From the NCBI GenBank assembly GCA_964017045.1, contig OZ024810.1:1770111-1834110 (forward strand): 64,000 nucleotides of DNA, given 5' to 3'. The position numbers and the translations under genes are program-made. The DNA comes from Omphiscola glabra (Eukaryota > Mollusca > Gastropoda > Lymnaeidae). The notes beneath the pieces were generated by a model. The model was not told the DNA's origin, did no database searches, and saw only the letters and a program-made list of their open reading frames with translations. Every line of letters begins with the position of its first letter. Position 1 is the stretch's first letter. Positions 36,291 to 46,128 of the stretch are shown here, one piece after another.

Positions 36291-36354
36291 AGTTGCTGGC
36301 TGACTGGTTGCAAAACTATGTTTTGACACATGTTTTACTTATGAAGCTTGATTA

Positions 36355-36774
36355 TCAGGAAAATCTGAACTGTTGAAACACGACTTCACAACAATACAAT
36401 TGATATTTTCTGTGTATGGTATCAGGTACAACAAGAGTGGGCTGACTGTTCTGCAACTGTGGACACAGTGTTTCACCTGGACATCTTGCAACCATTTCAC
36501 CACCAGGAGAAAGAAAATGCAGTGCTTTTCTAACAAGTTTGGGCACCATACCATACACTTGTAATGTCTCACAGGCACGGAACTGTGCACTGTTTATGGT
36601 GAAGAAAACTTGATCTGTGGGGATATTTAAAGCAGGAAGTGTAAGTCACCAATCCACATACCCCTGGATGAACTCATGGAATACATCACCAAGGCTATCC
36701 AATACTATCCGCAGAGCTGAACTGTTAGTACGCCTGTGGTCCACCTTGTATTTCAGAACTAACAGTATTTCAAG
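36355..36774 (-). pseudogene. Decayed protein-coding remnant, unrecognised
   Basis: On the minus strand one frame is open from 36774 down to the stop at 36355, about 140 codons interrupted by a single TGA (36648-36646). The encoded peptide has ordinary globular composition (ALRIVLDSLGDVFHEFIQGY before the stop, VYGMVPKLVRKALHFLSPGG after), unlike the repeat-derived frames around it. A further piece in a shifted frame at about 36880-36955 reads VSVVLEVYTLDAITQLLK. One stop and a frame break suggest an inactivated gene or processed copy. The TGA sits 3 bp into a GTGACT donor-like site, but the possible intron to the next CACAG would be only about 35 nt. I do not recognise the family. Confidence 0.4.
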
Positions 36775-36959
36775 TTAGAAACATGAATAGTAACAGGTTG
36801 TTTCATTTGCCTGGAGTTTTGTGCTATAAACATATGGAGAGCATCAAGGAATATCCTGTATGTCTATGAATACCTTAAATGAAATGAACTTTCAGAAGCT
36901 GTGTAATTGCATCAAGTGTGTACACTTCAAGAACAACTGACACTGCATTACAGTATTAA

Positions 36960-39640
36960 GTTGTTTTTTTTAAAAAGTATAATAGTTATTGATTTTTGGA
37001 GCTTTCACATAGTCTAGTAATAGTATACACAGTAAGGACAAATAAATACCATCAACATTATAAAATCAAATCTTAAATATTATCATAATACGGTATGGTA
37101 AAAAAACCAAGAGATGTGAGTGAATTTAAAATCATGTACAAATGGATATTCACATTGGTTTACAAAAATTGAGAAAACAAGTAAGCAAGGCTGAACCATT
37201 GCACTGGTTATATATAGATTTGTATATAAAAAAAACTTTGGTATTTTTTAAAGCTATATAAATACCATTATGATGCATGCTGACCTGAGCTAAGGGTCAT
37301 GCTGACCTCAGCTGAGGGTCCTGACTGACCAGTAAAATGCATGAACCAGAAAGCACAAACGGGTAAAAAAAAAACTTTGTTAGAATATGGAAAAGAGGCA
37401 ATTGCCTGCTTGAAGATGATGCTGCCATTGGTATTGAAAGATAAACAGCAATGCATCACACATTCACCCCCCCCCCCCCCTCTTCGACAACTCTTAAAGA
37501 GTAGTAGCTGTGCTTTTCATCATTGCAGACTGCCAAATTCAACAGACAGAGCTATTGTCCATCAAGAAACTAATGTTACCAGGTGATCAATAAGTCCAGA
37601 GTCCATCTTAAGCAGACTTGGGTTTTAAAACAAACACTCACTTTTAAGGGTTTCTTTATCATACAATTGTCATGTCAGATAAATCATGACCATTAGTTAA
37701 TATTGATACGCTTCCCTGTTATGGAGTTTCAAGGAATTGAAATCCCTGCCGGGTGAATAAAAAAAGATCTAAAAAAACCAAGGTATTTTATTTCTTATCT
37801 CCCTTATGACGCTGAATCACATGTTTTAGTATCTTGTTAGTCTAAAACATCACCAAACTGGGTTGAACAGTGACAAGTTAAAAAGCAAAACTCTAAAACA
37901 CATCTTGCATTATATACATTTTTTATAAACTGTCCTAAAACGGAAAATATTATGCTCGTGTTATGTTACCATTAGATACTAACTGATATTGTCCTCCGTT
38001 ATGTATTTTCTAGTGGGGAAACTTCTAGAAAGAGGGCTTTTATTGGTTGTGGCCCATCAGTGACCACCTGGTGTTGTGAAGTGTTTTGTGTATGTGTATA
38101 TGCATGAAAATCACACTATGTCCCAGTCCAGCTGGTCCCTTTATATGCCATCGCCTGGCAGATTTATGACTTAAAAGTATTTGTGAAAAAAAAACAACCA
38201 ATCCAAATACACTAAAAATCTTATATAGTGCATTACTTGAAGGCTAAAGGGAAATGTCGTTGATATAGATTTGTTGGACATATTTGTAAAAAAAAAATCA
38301 GCACTTTAAAATCTTAAATCATTGTCACTTGTCTTTTATACATCTAAAATTGCAATAATTTTAAAATTGATTCTATTTCATAAAAATAGTAAGAATTACA
38401 TTAAAGTTAAAGGCTAGTGATTTATATCAACTAATAATTAATGCTGATACCAACTAATTGTTTTACAAACATTTCATTAATTGTTCCTAGAAATAATTAT
38501 TCATGAAATAAAAATTGTATATAAAATAGTGCAATGCTTAGTGAGCTGTTGTTACAATTGTTGTGAATACATAATATGTGAAAGCATTTTACCCTAAATT
38601 CTATTACTATAACTATTTTTAAGTGTATTGTCACCTCTAGTTTAAAATATAGCATGTTCGATACATGTACTTTGACTCCCTAAAATAAATCTTACATTTG
38701 AAAAAAGATATGATAAAAAATGGATAACACATGATTCATCTAAGTCATAATTCTGACAACAAACGGCTGAAACATAGATGTGTCGCTCAAAAAAACCTCG
38801 AAGATGGATCAGAACTTTATTACAACAGAATAGCATTTTGAAACAGGATCAAGAAAAAACAAACATTATAGTTTGCAGCATCATTCCTGTGACAGTTACT
38901 AAGTAATCATCCTTTAATGAATGCTTCATCAATAACTATCACAGTTTGATGAAAGCAAACAATAATGGATGTGACCTTGAAACATGTCAGAATAATAATT
39001 TTGGTTTAATAAATGTGGCCAGATGACAGGCTGTCAGCTTATTTTCTTTCTCCCCCCACCCCTTCTTTAAAAATAATAAAAATTATAAATTTATTAACCG
39101 CAAATATAATTTTTAACAGAGGGCTGATTTCTTGGAATTACTCAATCAAGATCAGAGAACCAAATTCTTGGAAAACAATTTACCACAATAGCTATGGCAC
39201 TTAACTATTTAGTGAAAAAATTACATAATTGAATATTTCATAACGAAATCCCCTATTGCTTATCGGATAATATCTATTCCAGAATGTTACTCTTTTGTAT
39301 TAAAAGTTATACCTACACCTGAAATTAAACTTGGCAAATAATATTTACTTTTTAAAAAAAATCTTAGGTGGTATTAAGCTATCACTATGGGGATATGTAT
39401 GGATTGAAATCATGATGAGTGACTGCATGAAATCACAGAACTGTTAGTTGTCCAACAGTAACATAAGACTTATAAAAAACGTCATATATACATAAAATAA
39501 TTTGCCGAGAGGATAAAATACTGCTGCGGTCAAAAAAAGATCAGGCTTATATATAAATAGATTATTGCGATATAGGATGTGGCCTTGTGACTCGGGTGGG
39601 GCTCACTCCAGGACTAGAAATTTAATTTACAGGGTTTATT
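36960..39640. other. No gene seen
   Basis: AT-rich sequence downstream of gene B. Contains a 10-12-nt C run near 37467 and scattered short frames. Confidence 0.5.
39635..39640 (-). terminator. Candidate polyadenylation signal of gene B
   Basis: AATAAA on the minus strand (TTTATT on +), about 540 bp past the gene B stop codon. It is the first canonical signal I noticed downstream; the 3' UTR would then include the 29-bp repeats at 39862-39975. Confidence 0.35.
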
Positions 39641-39861
39641 GACATGTCACCACAAAATAAGGCCAGCAAAAGGTTATCCGTAGTAACAAAATTTGCCTTT
39701 CTCGTGTCTGTATGACACAAAAAGAAAAGAGTATTTTTGCTTATTCCCCAAGTTAAATTTTTTAAAAAACTATGCCCCTGTTTCATGGTTCCATATTCAT
39801 ATTCATATATGTTCCCTACCCTAGACATTTTTTAAACTACTCATACATCATTGTCAATCCT

Positions 39862-39975
39862 GAGTAAAAGTTGGCTAACTTTGCAAACCTGAGTAAAAGT
39901 TGACTAACTTTGCAAACCTGAGTAAAAGTTGGCTAACTTTGCAAACCTGAGTAAAAGTTGACTAACTTTGTGGTG
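39862..39975. repeat. 29-bp repeat, 4 copies, probable gene B 3' UTR
   Basis: The unit is CTGAGTAAAAGTTGGCTAAC plus TTTGCAAAC, with GG/GA alternation between copies. Confidence 0.85.
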
Positions 39976-40178
39976 ACATGTGAAAGATTACACTTCACTC
40001 TTACAATTTTAAAAAGCTTTGGCATAATGTAATAAGTACTGAAGAACCAAATACAAAATTTTAAATTCAAGACTCTTAGGACTTGTCATATTAATATAGG
40101 AACCAGGACCAAGACTAAGCATTTAAACTTCGATATATTTTATGGTTTGATAATGGATTGGAAAATTTAATTTCCTTT

Positions 40179-43024
40179 TCAATGTCTTTTCAAATAATCG
40201 TCCCGCCACCTTTTTTTTAAACTTTGTCCTGAAGTCTTATGATGAGCGTCTGGCGTTTTGTTGTCACCATCTTTGTCAGTCAGTTGATAACAGTCTTCAG
40301 CTCCCTTACCACAGACATCAATGTGCTTATCACTTTCATCAATCTCTTTATCACTGTCTTCACTCATGTTACCACCCTTATAACTGTTTTCGTTGTGTCT
40401 ATCACAGATGTCAATGAGCTCCACATCAACACGGCTCCTGGTTTCTCTCTTGATCACAGTACTCTGCGGGGGCGTGAGGTGGTCACACGGAGATGAGGAA
40501 GAGCAAGAGCCTGGAAAGTCACGGCTTGTACTCATGTTGACACGAGGGGATGGTGGGGATGATGAAGGGGGTGATGACTTAATGACCAGCTTGCCTAAGT
40601 GTCGGAGTGAGAAACTGTCGGTGGTGGAGCTGTCTGGACTATAAGATGGGTAGTATGTTTTAGAACCTGCTGATTGAGGGCGAGTTTTTTCCTCTGAAAA
40701 TGCCTCTTGTCTCTTATAGCATAGACTGCCCTCAAGTCTCATATCTATAGATGGATTGTGGTAATAAGAGCCAGCTGAAGTGTACAACAATTTTTGCTCA
40801 TGTCCCTGTACATCAATTTGAGAATAGCTGCTTGGGGAATATCTCTGTAAGCCTTGAAGTGCTAGGGATTGAGAAGAATTTTTATATGTACCCTCTGCAG
40901 CTGGGGAATACCTACGAGAACTGGGAAGAATTGGGGAATGAGAAACATTGCTTTGCGTGCTTGGTATGGCTAGAGGATGAGAAGGATATCTATGTGTGCT
41001 GGGAAGAACTGGGGAATGACTAGACTCTCTAGATGTGCTGGGTATGGCCAGGGGATGAGAGGGATATCTATGTGTGCTGGGAGGAACTGGGGAATGACTA
41101 GACTCTCTAGATGTGCTGGGTATGGCCAGGGGATGAGAGGGATATTTATGTGTGCTGGGAAGAACTGGGGAATGACTAGACTCTCTAGATGTGTTGGGTA
41201 TGGCCAGGGGATGAGAGGGATATATATGTGTGCTGGGAGGAACTGGGGAATGACTAGACTCTCTAGATGTGCTGGGTATGGCCAGGGGATGATAGGGATA
41301 TCTATGTGTGCTGGGAGGAACTGGGGAATGACTAGATTCTCTAGATGTGCTGGGTATGGCCAGGGGATGAGAGGGATATCTATGTGTGCTGGGAGGAACT
41401 GGGGAATGACTAGACTCTCTAGATGTGCTGGGTATGGCCAGGGGATGAGAGGGATATCTATGTGTGCTGGGAGGAACTGGGGAATGACTAGACTCTCCAG
41501 ATGTGCTGGGTATGGCCAGGGGATAGTGGGATGCACTTGGTTCATTGAACTTATGTGAGGGTAAGACGGGAGGTGAGAGTGCTTGTCTGTGATAGTATTC
41601 AGAAGAATGCTTGTCAGGAGATGGGGACAAGAAGGCTGAGCCCTGTGTATGTCCGTCTGCAAAGGAGCCTCTGTAACCCGGATAGTTGTTGGGCATCCAG
41701 TCTGGCTGCAGTGAAACACTAGTGACATCTCTGCTCGAGTGTTGTTGGTATTGAAGGCGTCTCACTGTAGCCTCCAAAGCAGCATTTTTCAACAGCAGAG
41801 CCTGCATAGCTGTCTGTGGGTCTCGTGTCAGATCCAATGGTGTGGGGTTATTGACGTCAGCAGCATATGAGAGCCCTTGACAGCTCTCAACCACTCGTAC
41901 CTTAGATCTGTTAGGACTGCTGCCAACTGGAAAGATCTTGTAAGGACTGGTGGCATGGGATGGCTTATACCTGAGGAGCTCTGGTGACCTGGATGCATTA
42001 GTTTGAAAGCCATTTAAGTAGTCATATCTGCTTGTCATACCCTGACCGTTGTCATCCATCCACGGCAGCATGCTAAAATCAGATATCCCACTCTCTCCTC
42101 CTTTCAAATGTGAGCCATTTTGTATGATTGTTACAGCAGCTCTGTCCCTATCATCTGATCTGTTGCTTGCAAGGTCATAAGCAACAGCATGTGGTACGCT
42201 CCCAGCAGTTCTGCTGAAATCAGCTGAAGAATGGGCCGGAACGTCTTGTCTTACAGTATTACAGTCAGTCATGTCAGTTCCTCTATTAATCTGCAGTAAC
42301 ACTAAATCTGATGTGTCCACTTGTATGCTTACCCTGCCTACCCCACCCCCAGTGTGGTCATGAACAGTCTCCTGTTTAATATTGGTTACTAAATTTTCCC
42401 TGTCTACAACAAGAACATTATTAGAAGAATTCGAAGGCATGTTGCATGCTAAATAACTAAATTCACTAATGGGCACCGTTTCCAATATAGAACGTTTCAT
42501 ATTATCTAAACTAGAATTTGATTCTATGATATCTGCGTGTGAGCCACCCATATTGGAATAACTAGCCTCTCTGTTAACTTCAGATAAATTAATTTCCCCG
42601 CTCAATTCGTGAGAGTTAACATCAGTTGAGTTAATTTCTCCGATTAGGTCTTGATGGTTGGAATGACCAGCCTCTATTTCACCTTCGGATGAACTAAATT
42701 CCCTGATTAAGTCTTGATAGAAAGGTCTATCAAGATGGTTTGTAGCAGGGGGTTGCGGGTTTGACAAGCCGGGGGCCTCTGTTTGTCGGGCCCCAGGCTG
42801 GGGACTGAGAGAAAGTTCTGATTCATCCTGACAGCCTGAACCTAGCATAGCCATCTTCGCAAGAATTTTTGAGCGATACTCACGTATGTTTTCAAAATTG
42901 ACCAGCCTGCTGTATATTGTGTGGACGGACGGCACTCTTTCTTGTCCCAGAAACTTGAGGAATACATGTTGAATAGTCTCCAGTGTTTCAGTTACTTTGG
43001 CTTCATTCAGTAATTTGGAATTAT
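40179..43024 (-). CDS. Gene B exon 7: LBD end and 885-residue C-terminal extension
   Basis: Acceptor AATTTCAG|AT. The exon is 2846 bp to TAA or equivalent stop at 40179-40181, residues 292-1239. The first 60 residues finish the LBD ([12 protein letters not shown] resembles helix 10-11). The rest is low-complexity Ser/Pro/Asn-rich with PLDLT, repeat tract and basic tail. Vertebrate TRs end a few residues after AF-2 and have no F domain of this kind. Confidence 0.85.
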
Positions 43025-46000
43025 CTGAAATTAGGAGTTTGTTAATTTTTTAAATAATGGAATAAGATTAACTTTTTTAAACAAAACCTCACCCCTTTAA
43101 GAAAGGAGGTCAGTAAAAAGTACCCAGTTTGATAAATCTACCGAAAAGAAGTTCATTTTTAATAAAGCACCCTCTAGTGTGTCCGTATCTATTATTACTT
43201 TTTAGATTGTTGGTTCCGTTGTCTTTTTATATTTTTAAGCTTAAGCTAAATCACTGTGATACTCTGGTCCTTTTACTTATTACAGCGAAGAAAAACATGA
43301 TTTATCAATTGTCTAGCAATGTCTACTTGGTGATGCTTGGCTCATGTGGCTCACACCCATTGGTGATGCTTGGCTCATGCGGCTCACACCCATGGCAAAT
43401 ATTCTTTAAACTGGTTAATGAACAATCTGCAGTACTTACCAAGACTTAGGAAACGTATGGCACAGAGACATCCTAAGATGATCCCATCTTGGCTAACAAA
43501 TCTGGCATACTCCCTGGCAAAATAGAACATTTCTTTCATGTAGCAGTACTGCTCTAAATCTGATTCACGCAGGCGAAAATTTCGGAAACAGAGCTCATTC
43601 TCTTGTAGGTCAAACAACTCTGCCAAACGAAGTCCAACAATATCCAGCAAATGTTTGAAGAACAGTTCACAGATGTCCACCGGACTCAGCTGCACAAGGG
43701 AAAGATGAAGCAGACATTGTTATGTGAGAAAAAAACATTTTCAAGCTAAATCTATTACAGTGACACAGGATTTTTTATCTTGAAATATCTCACCACAAGC
43801 ACCGACTGGTGTAGTTAAGTAATTGTACAATAGGAATGGATGGTGCCGATAATTAATTCTACTACAAGTGCTTGAAATGAGAAAATGAAGTATTGACAAA
43901 ATTAAAAAACCCAAAACTGAGATGTAAGATTTACCTTGTTGATTCCAGGAATGCTGCGCACAAACTCAACGACATGTCTCAAACTTGGGCTCATTTGTCC
44001 AGGGATGTAAGGAACTTCCTGTTCTCGAAGTTCCTACAATTAAAATATTACAAGATTGATATTGTAGAGAACCTCGGCCATCTATGTTCTACTTTTGTTC
44101 TCAAGTCACAGAAAACTCGACGATGGTTACAGTCGATGATCTTTTATTTATCTGCTACTTCGAATTCACTTTCTCTCATTTCGCACTCAGCTCTGGCTGT
44201 CCCGGTTCGTCTCTCTCTACTGTGGTCTCCCAACTGTCCTCTTTCCTGTCCAGCTGAGTTCTCTCCTAGTCCCATCTAACAGGACCCTTTTATAAGTCTG
44301 GAGATGCCTACCCAGGGCTAAGCTATTTATACATCTCTGTTACTAAAATTTTTCTAACGCCCCTCTCCGTGTAAATGGACATTAACTAGCCACTACTGTC
44401 ACCGTAACTGCCGTACTAGCCTCCTCATCACTGTGTAATCTGATATGCTACAATGGTTATGGATGGTGCCAGTCTGTCCTACCTAAGTGCACCCACCCTT
44501 GGTGTGCCCGGACATTACTCATTAATTGACCACCCAACTCTACATTCCAATGTCTTGATTTATACTACTGCCCCTGTCAAGGTCATACTACCTTCATCCG
44601 TGTAGAATCTGATACGCTACAACATGTTGGTCAGTTTTTGTACTGTGGGTTTCCCCCCACCACTGTACCTCCCAGGTCGACTACCCAGGTCTGGACTCTC
44701 CACAATAATAACTTCTTAAGATAGCACTCCTAAATGTTGTCTCATGCAAAGCACAAGTACAGAATTTTACTGAACAAAATGATAATGATTTTGAGAGGAC
44801 ATTTCTTACATTTAAAATGAGGTGATGGTAAAAGAACCACATAATGTATTGCAACAGCAGAAAGTCACCTTTTTATTCATAAACTTGTAGAAATCGGACA
44901 CCTGGATTGCCTTGTAACTCTCTCCGATGCCTTTGAGAAAATTCCATTCTTCTGTGGTCAGAGCCTGGCACACTCTTTTCTTTCTTTCCTTTCTGTTTGT
45001 GTCAATCAACTGCTTTAAATTCTTTCTTTCCTTTTCATTCAAGACGGCTAAAAATAATAAATAAAAATTGTTTTACTTTCATTCAAAAAGAGCAGTGTGT
45101 ATAATATGATAATTCAAATTTGATATTCATGAATCAAGTAAAATCACACACACAATCCCAACAACACACTTGAACTAAAAATGAATTTTTAGTAAATTCT
45201 TACAGTTTGGATCCATCTTCATAGCTAAACATCTTTTATAGCGACAATACTGGCAAGCATTTCTGGTCTGAGGAGAAATTTCACATGCCCCGTCTTTCTT
45301 GCAAATCAGATCAGGCTCAGCACCTTTGCTCTTTTGAATTGTCCTTCGAAAAAAACCCTTAAAAAACAGAAACAAAATTTCTAAGTAATTTTTGTATGAA
45401 CACACTTATATAAGTATATTAAATGATATTGTTTTTCTCAAAATGAAGCATTACCAACTATCCAGCCCAAAAAGTGTAGCAACTATAACACCCCCCTCCC
45501 CTCCAATGAAAATTTAAAATATAAAATTTTATTTTCAAAATATCCAGAGGCACGAATACTCTTACCTTGCATCCTTCACATGTCATAGCTCTGTAGTGGG
45601 TGCCTGTAGAGTTGTCCCCGCAAACAACACATTTTTCTCCTTCTTGCACATAAGATGGGATGTATGCTGAAAATATTGTTGCAAAACAGTATGTGAGTAT
45701 GTTAATTTTAACTGACACCTTATCTTTGAGAATAATAGAGAGAAATATTTCCAATTCATACATGAATACTTCTTTTCCAATTCATACTTGATTACTTCTG
45801 AAGTAATTATTTTATTTTCAAGATAAACCTCAATACAATTTAATTTATCAAAATGTAAGAATTATTTTATCACATTCAAAACTTAGAGAAAAAAATAATT
45901 TTCAGGCCAAAAAATTCTCATGTCATAGTACATTGACTAACAACTGTCACTTTCTAAAAAGTGTTTTTAGCCCTGCCACACTGTCTTGTAGACTTTTCAA

Positions 46001-46128
46001 ATTCAAAATGAAAGTCAATGAAATATTGAATAATTACCTTTTTTGTTATCTTTTTTTTTATCAGCTGAAATTGAAGACCTCTGCCGTTTGATGCCTTTTT
46101 GGTTAGAAGTATCTGTATGTACTGCCAT
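40179..46128 (-). CDS. Thyroid hormone receptor-like nuclear receptor with giant C-terminal extension (gene B, 7 coding exons)
   Basis: Coding exons 46128-46038, 45666-45566, 45357-45204, 45047-44869, 44033-43935, 43689-43440 and 43024-40179 join in phase to 1239 residues. The DBD (43-about 111) has finger cysteines 43/46/60/63 and 83/89/99/102 with P-box CEGCKG. The TR hallmark YIPSY precedes it, and an NRKERKKR hinge with TTEEW follows, as in TR. The LBD (about 176-352) aligns without gaps to TR helices 3-5. By that alignment human TRbeta R282 is H195, R316 is kept as R229 and R320 is L233. No canonical AF-2 follows. Residues 353-1239 are Ser/Pro-rich with PLDLT (687-691), a short heptad-like stretch (about 698-720), 26-residue repeats (794-about 1000) and a basic C-terminus [12 protein letters not shown]. 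It is a nuclear DNA-binding regulator, probably not a classical T3 sensor. Family assignment is firm; ligand loss and repression are inference. Confidence 0.85.
40900..41519 (-). repeat. Coding 78-bp minisatellite (26-residue repeat)
   Basis: Seven full copies (41519-40974) and a degenerate eighth encode [18 protein letters not shown] then THRYPSHP. Substitutions between copies are mostly conservative (R/K/I, P/L, S/Y), and the frame is preserved because 78 is divisible by three. The same array gives spurious long frames on the opposite strand and in another minus frame. Confidence 0.95.
43320..43395. repeat. 34-bp duplication in intron 6
   Basis: Two copies of TTGGTGATGCTTGGCTCATG plus the block GGCTCACACCCA. 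They lie 45 bp beyond the exon 6 donor. Confidence 0.7.
43440..43689 (-). CDS. Gene B exon 6: LBD helices 4-9
   Basis: Acceptor CTTGTGCAG|CT and donor CTTG|GTAAGT (residues 209-291). [19 protein letters not shown] aligns with TR LLKGCCMEIMSLRAAVRYD: Arg229 is retained and Leu233 replaces the third clamp arginine. It ends in a helix [13 protein letters not shown] like TR helices 8-9. Confidence 0.85.
43935..44033 (-). CDS. Gene B exon 5: LBD helix 3 region
   Basis: Acceptor AATTGTAG|GA and donor AACAAG|GTAAAT (33 codons, 176-208). [19 protein letters not shown] corresponds to TR helix 3 (AITRVVDFAKKLP). His195 replaces the first ligand-clamp arginine, and Arg201 keeps a positive charge at the coactivator charge-clamp position. 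Confidence 0.85.
44034..44868 (-). other. Gene B intron 4
   Basis: 835 bp between exons 4 and 5, less AT-rich than the other introns and mostly occupied by an LTR-like insertion described separately. Confidence 0.7.
44043..44625 (-). mobile_element. Candidate solo LTR in gene B intron 4
   Basis: On the minus strand the segment starts near TGTAGCGTATCAGATTC and ends near GGTTCTCTACA (TGTAG...CTACA ends). It contains CTTATAAAAGGGTCCTG (TATA box, 44294-44285) and AATAAA at 44148-44143, the order expected for U3-R-U5. Composition differs from the flanks. No matching target duplication was found and no internal retroelement genes are present. It lies in the same orientation as gene B. Confidence 0.4.
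44869..45047 (-). CDS. Gene B exon 4: hinge and LBD entry
   Basis: Acceptor TATTTTTAG|CC and donor AAAAAG|GTGACT (60 codons, residues 116-175). The basic NRKERKKR and the [17 protein letters not shown] segment correspond to the TR NREKRR and TPEEWDLI regions. Confidence 0.85.
45204..45357 (-). CDS. Gene B exon 3: second zinc finger
   Basis: Acceptor TTTTTTAAG|GG and donor AACT|GTAAGA. It encodes [20 protein letters not shown] through [16 protein letters not shown] (65-115). The spacing before Cys83 is two residues longer than in vertebrate TR. Confidence 0.9.
45566..45666 (-). CDS. Gene B exon 2: first zinc finger
   Basis: Acceptor ATTTTCAG|CA and donor TGCAAG|GTAAGA. It encodes [20 protein letters not shown] onward through CEGCK (residues 31-64). 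The splice after CEGCK is the position shared by thyroid hormone receptor genes. Confidence 0.9.
46038..46128 (-). CDS. Gene B exon 1: N-terminal region
   Basis: ATG at 46128 starts [20 protein letters not shown], then a lysine-rich stretch, ending in phase 1 at AAAG|GTAATT. The basic [12 protein letters not shown] segment may be a nuclear localisation signal. Upstream non-coding exons are possible and were not found. Confidence 0.75.

Noticed and set aside
40970..41728. 252-residue frame (-) and 193-residue frame (+) overlapping gene B exon 7
   Set aside because: Both come from the 78-bp coding minisatellite, whose period keeps other frames open. The receptor frame is the one continuous with conserved LBD exons.
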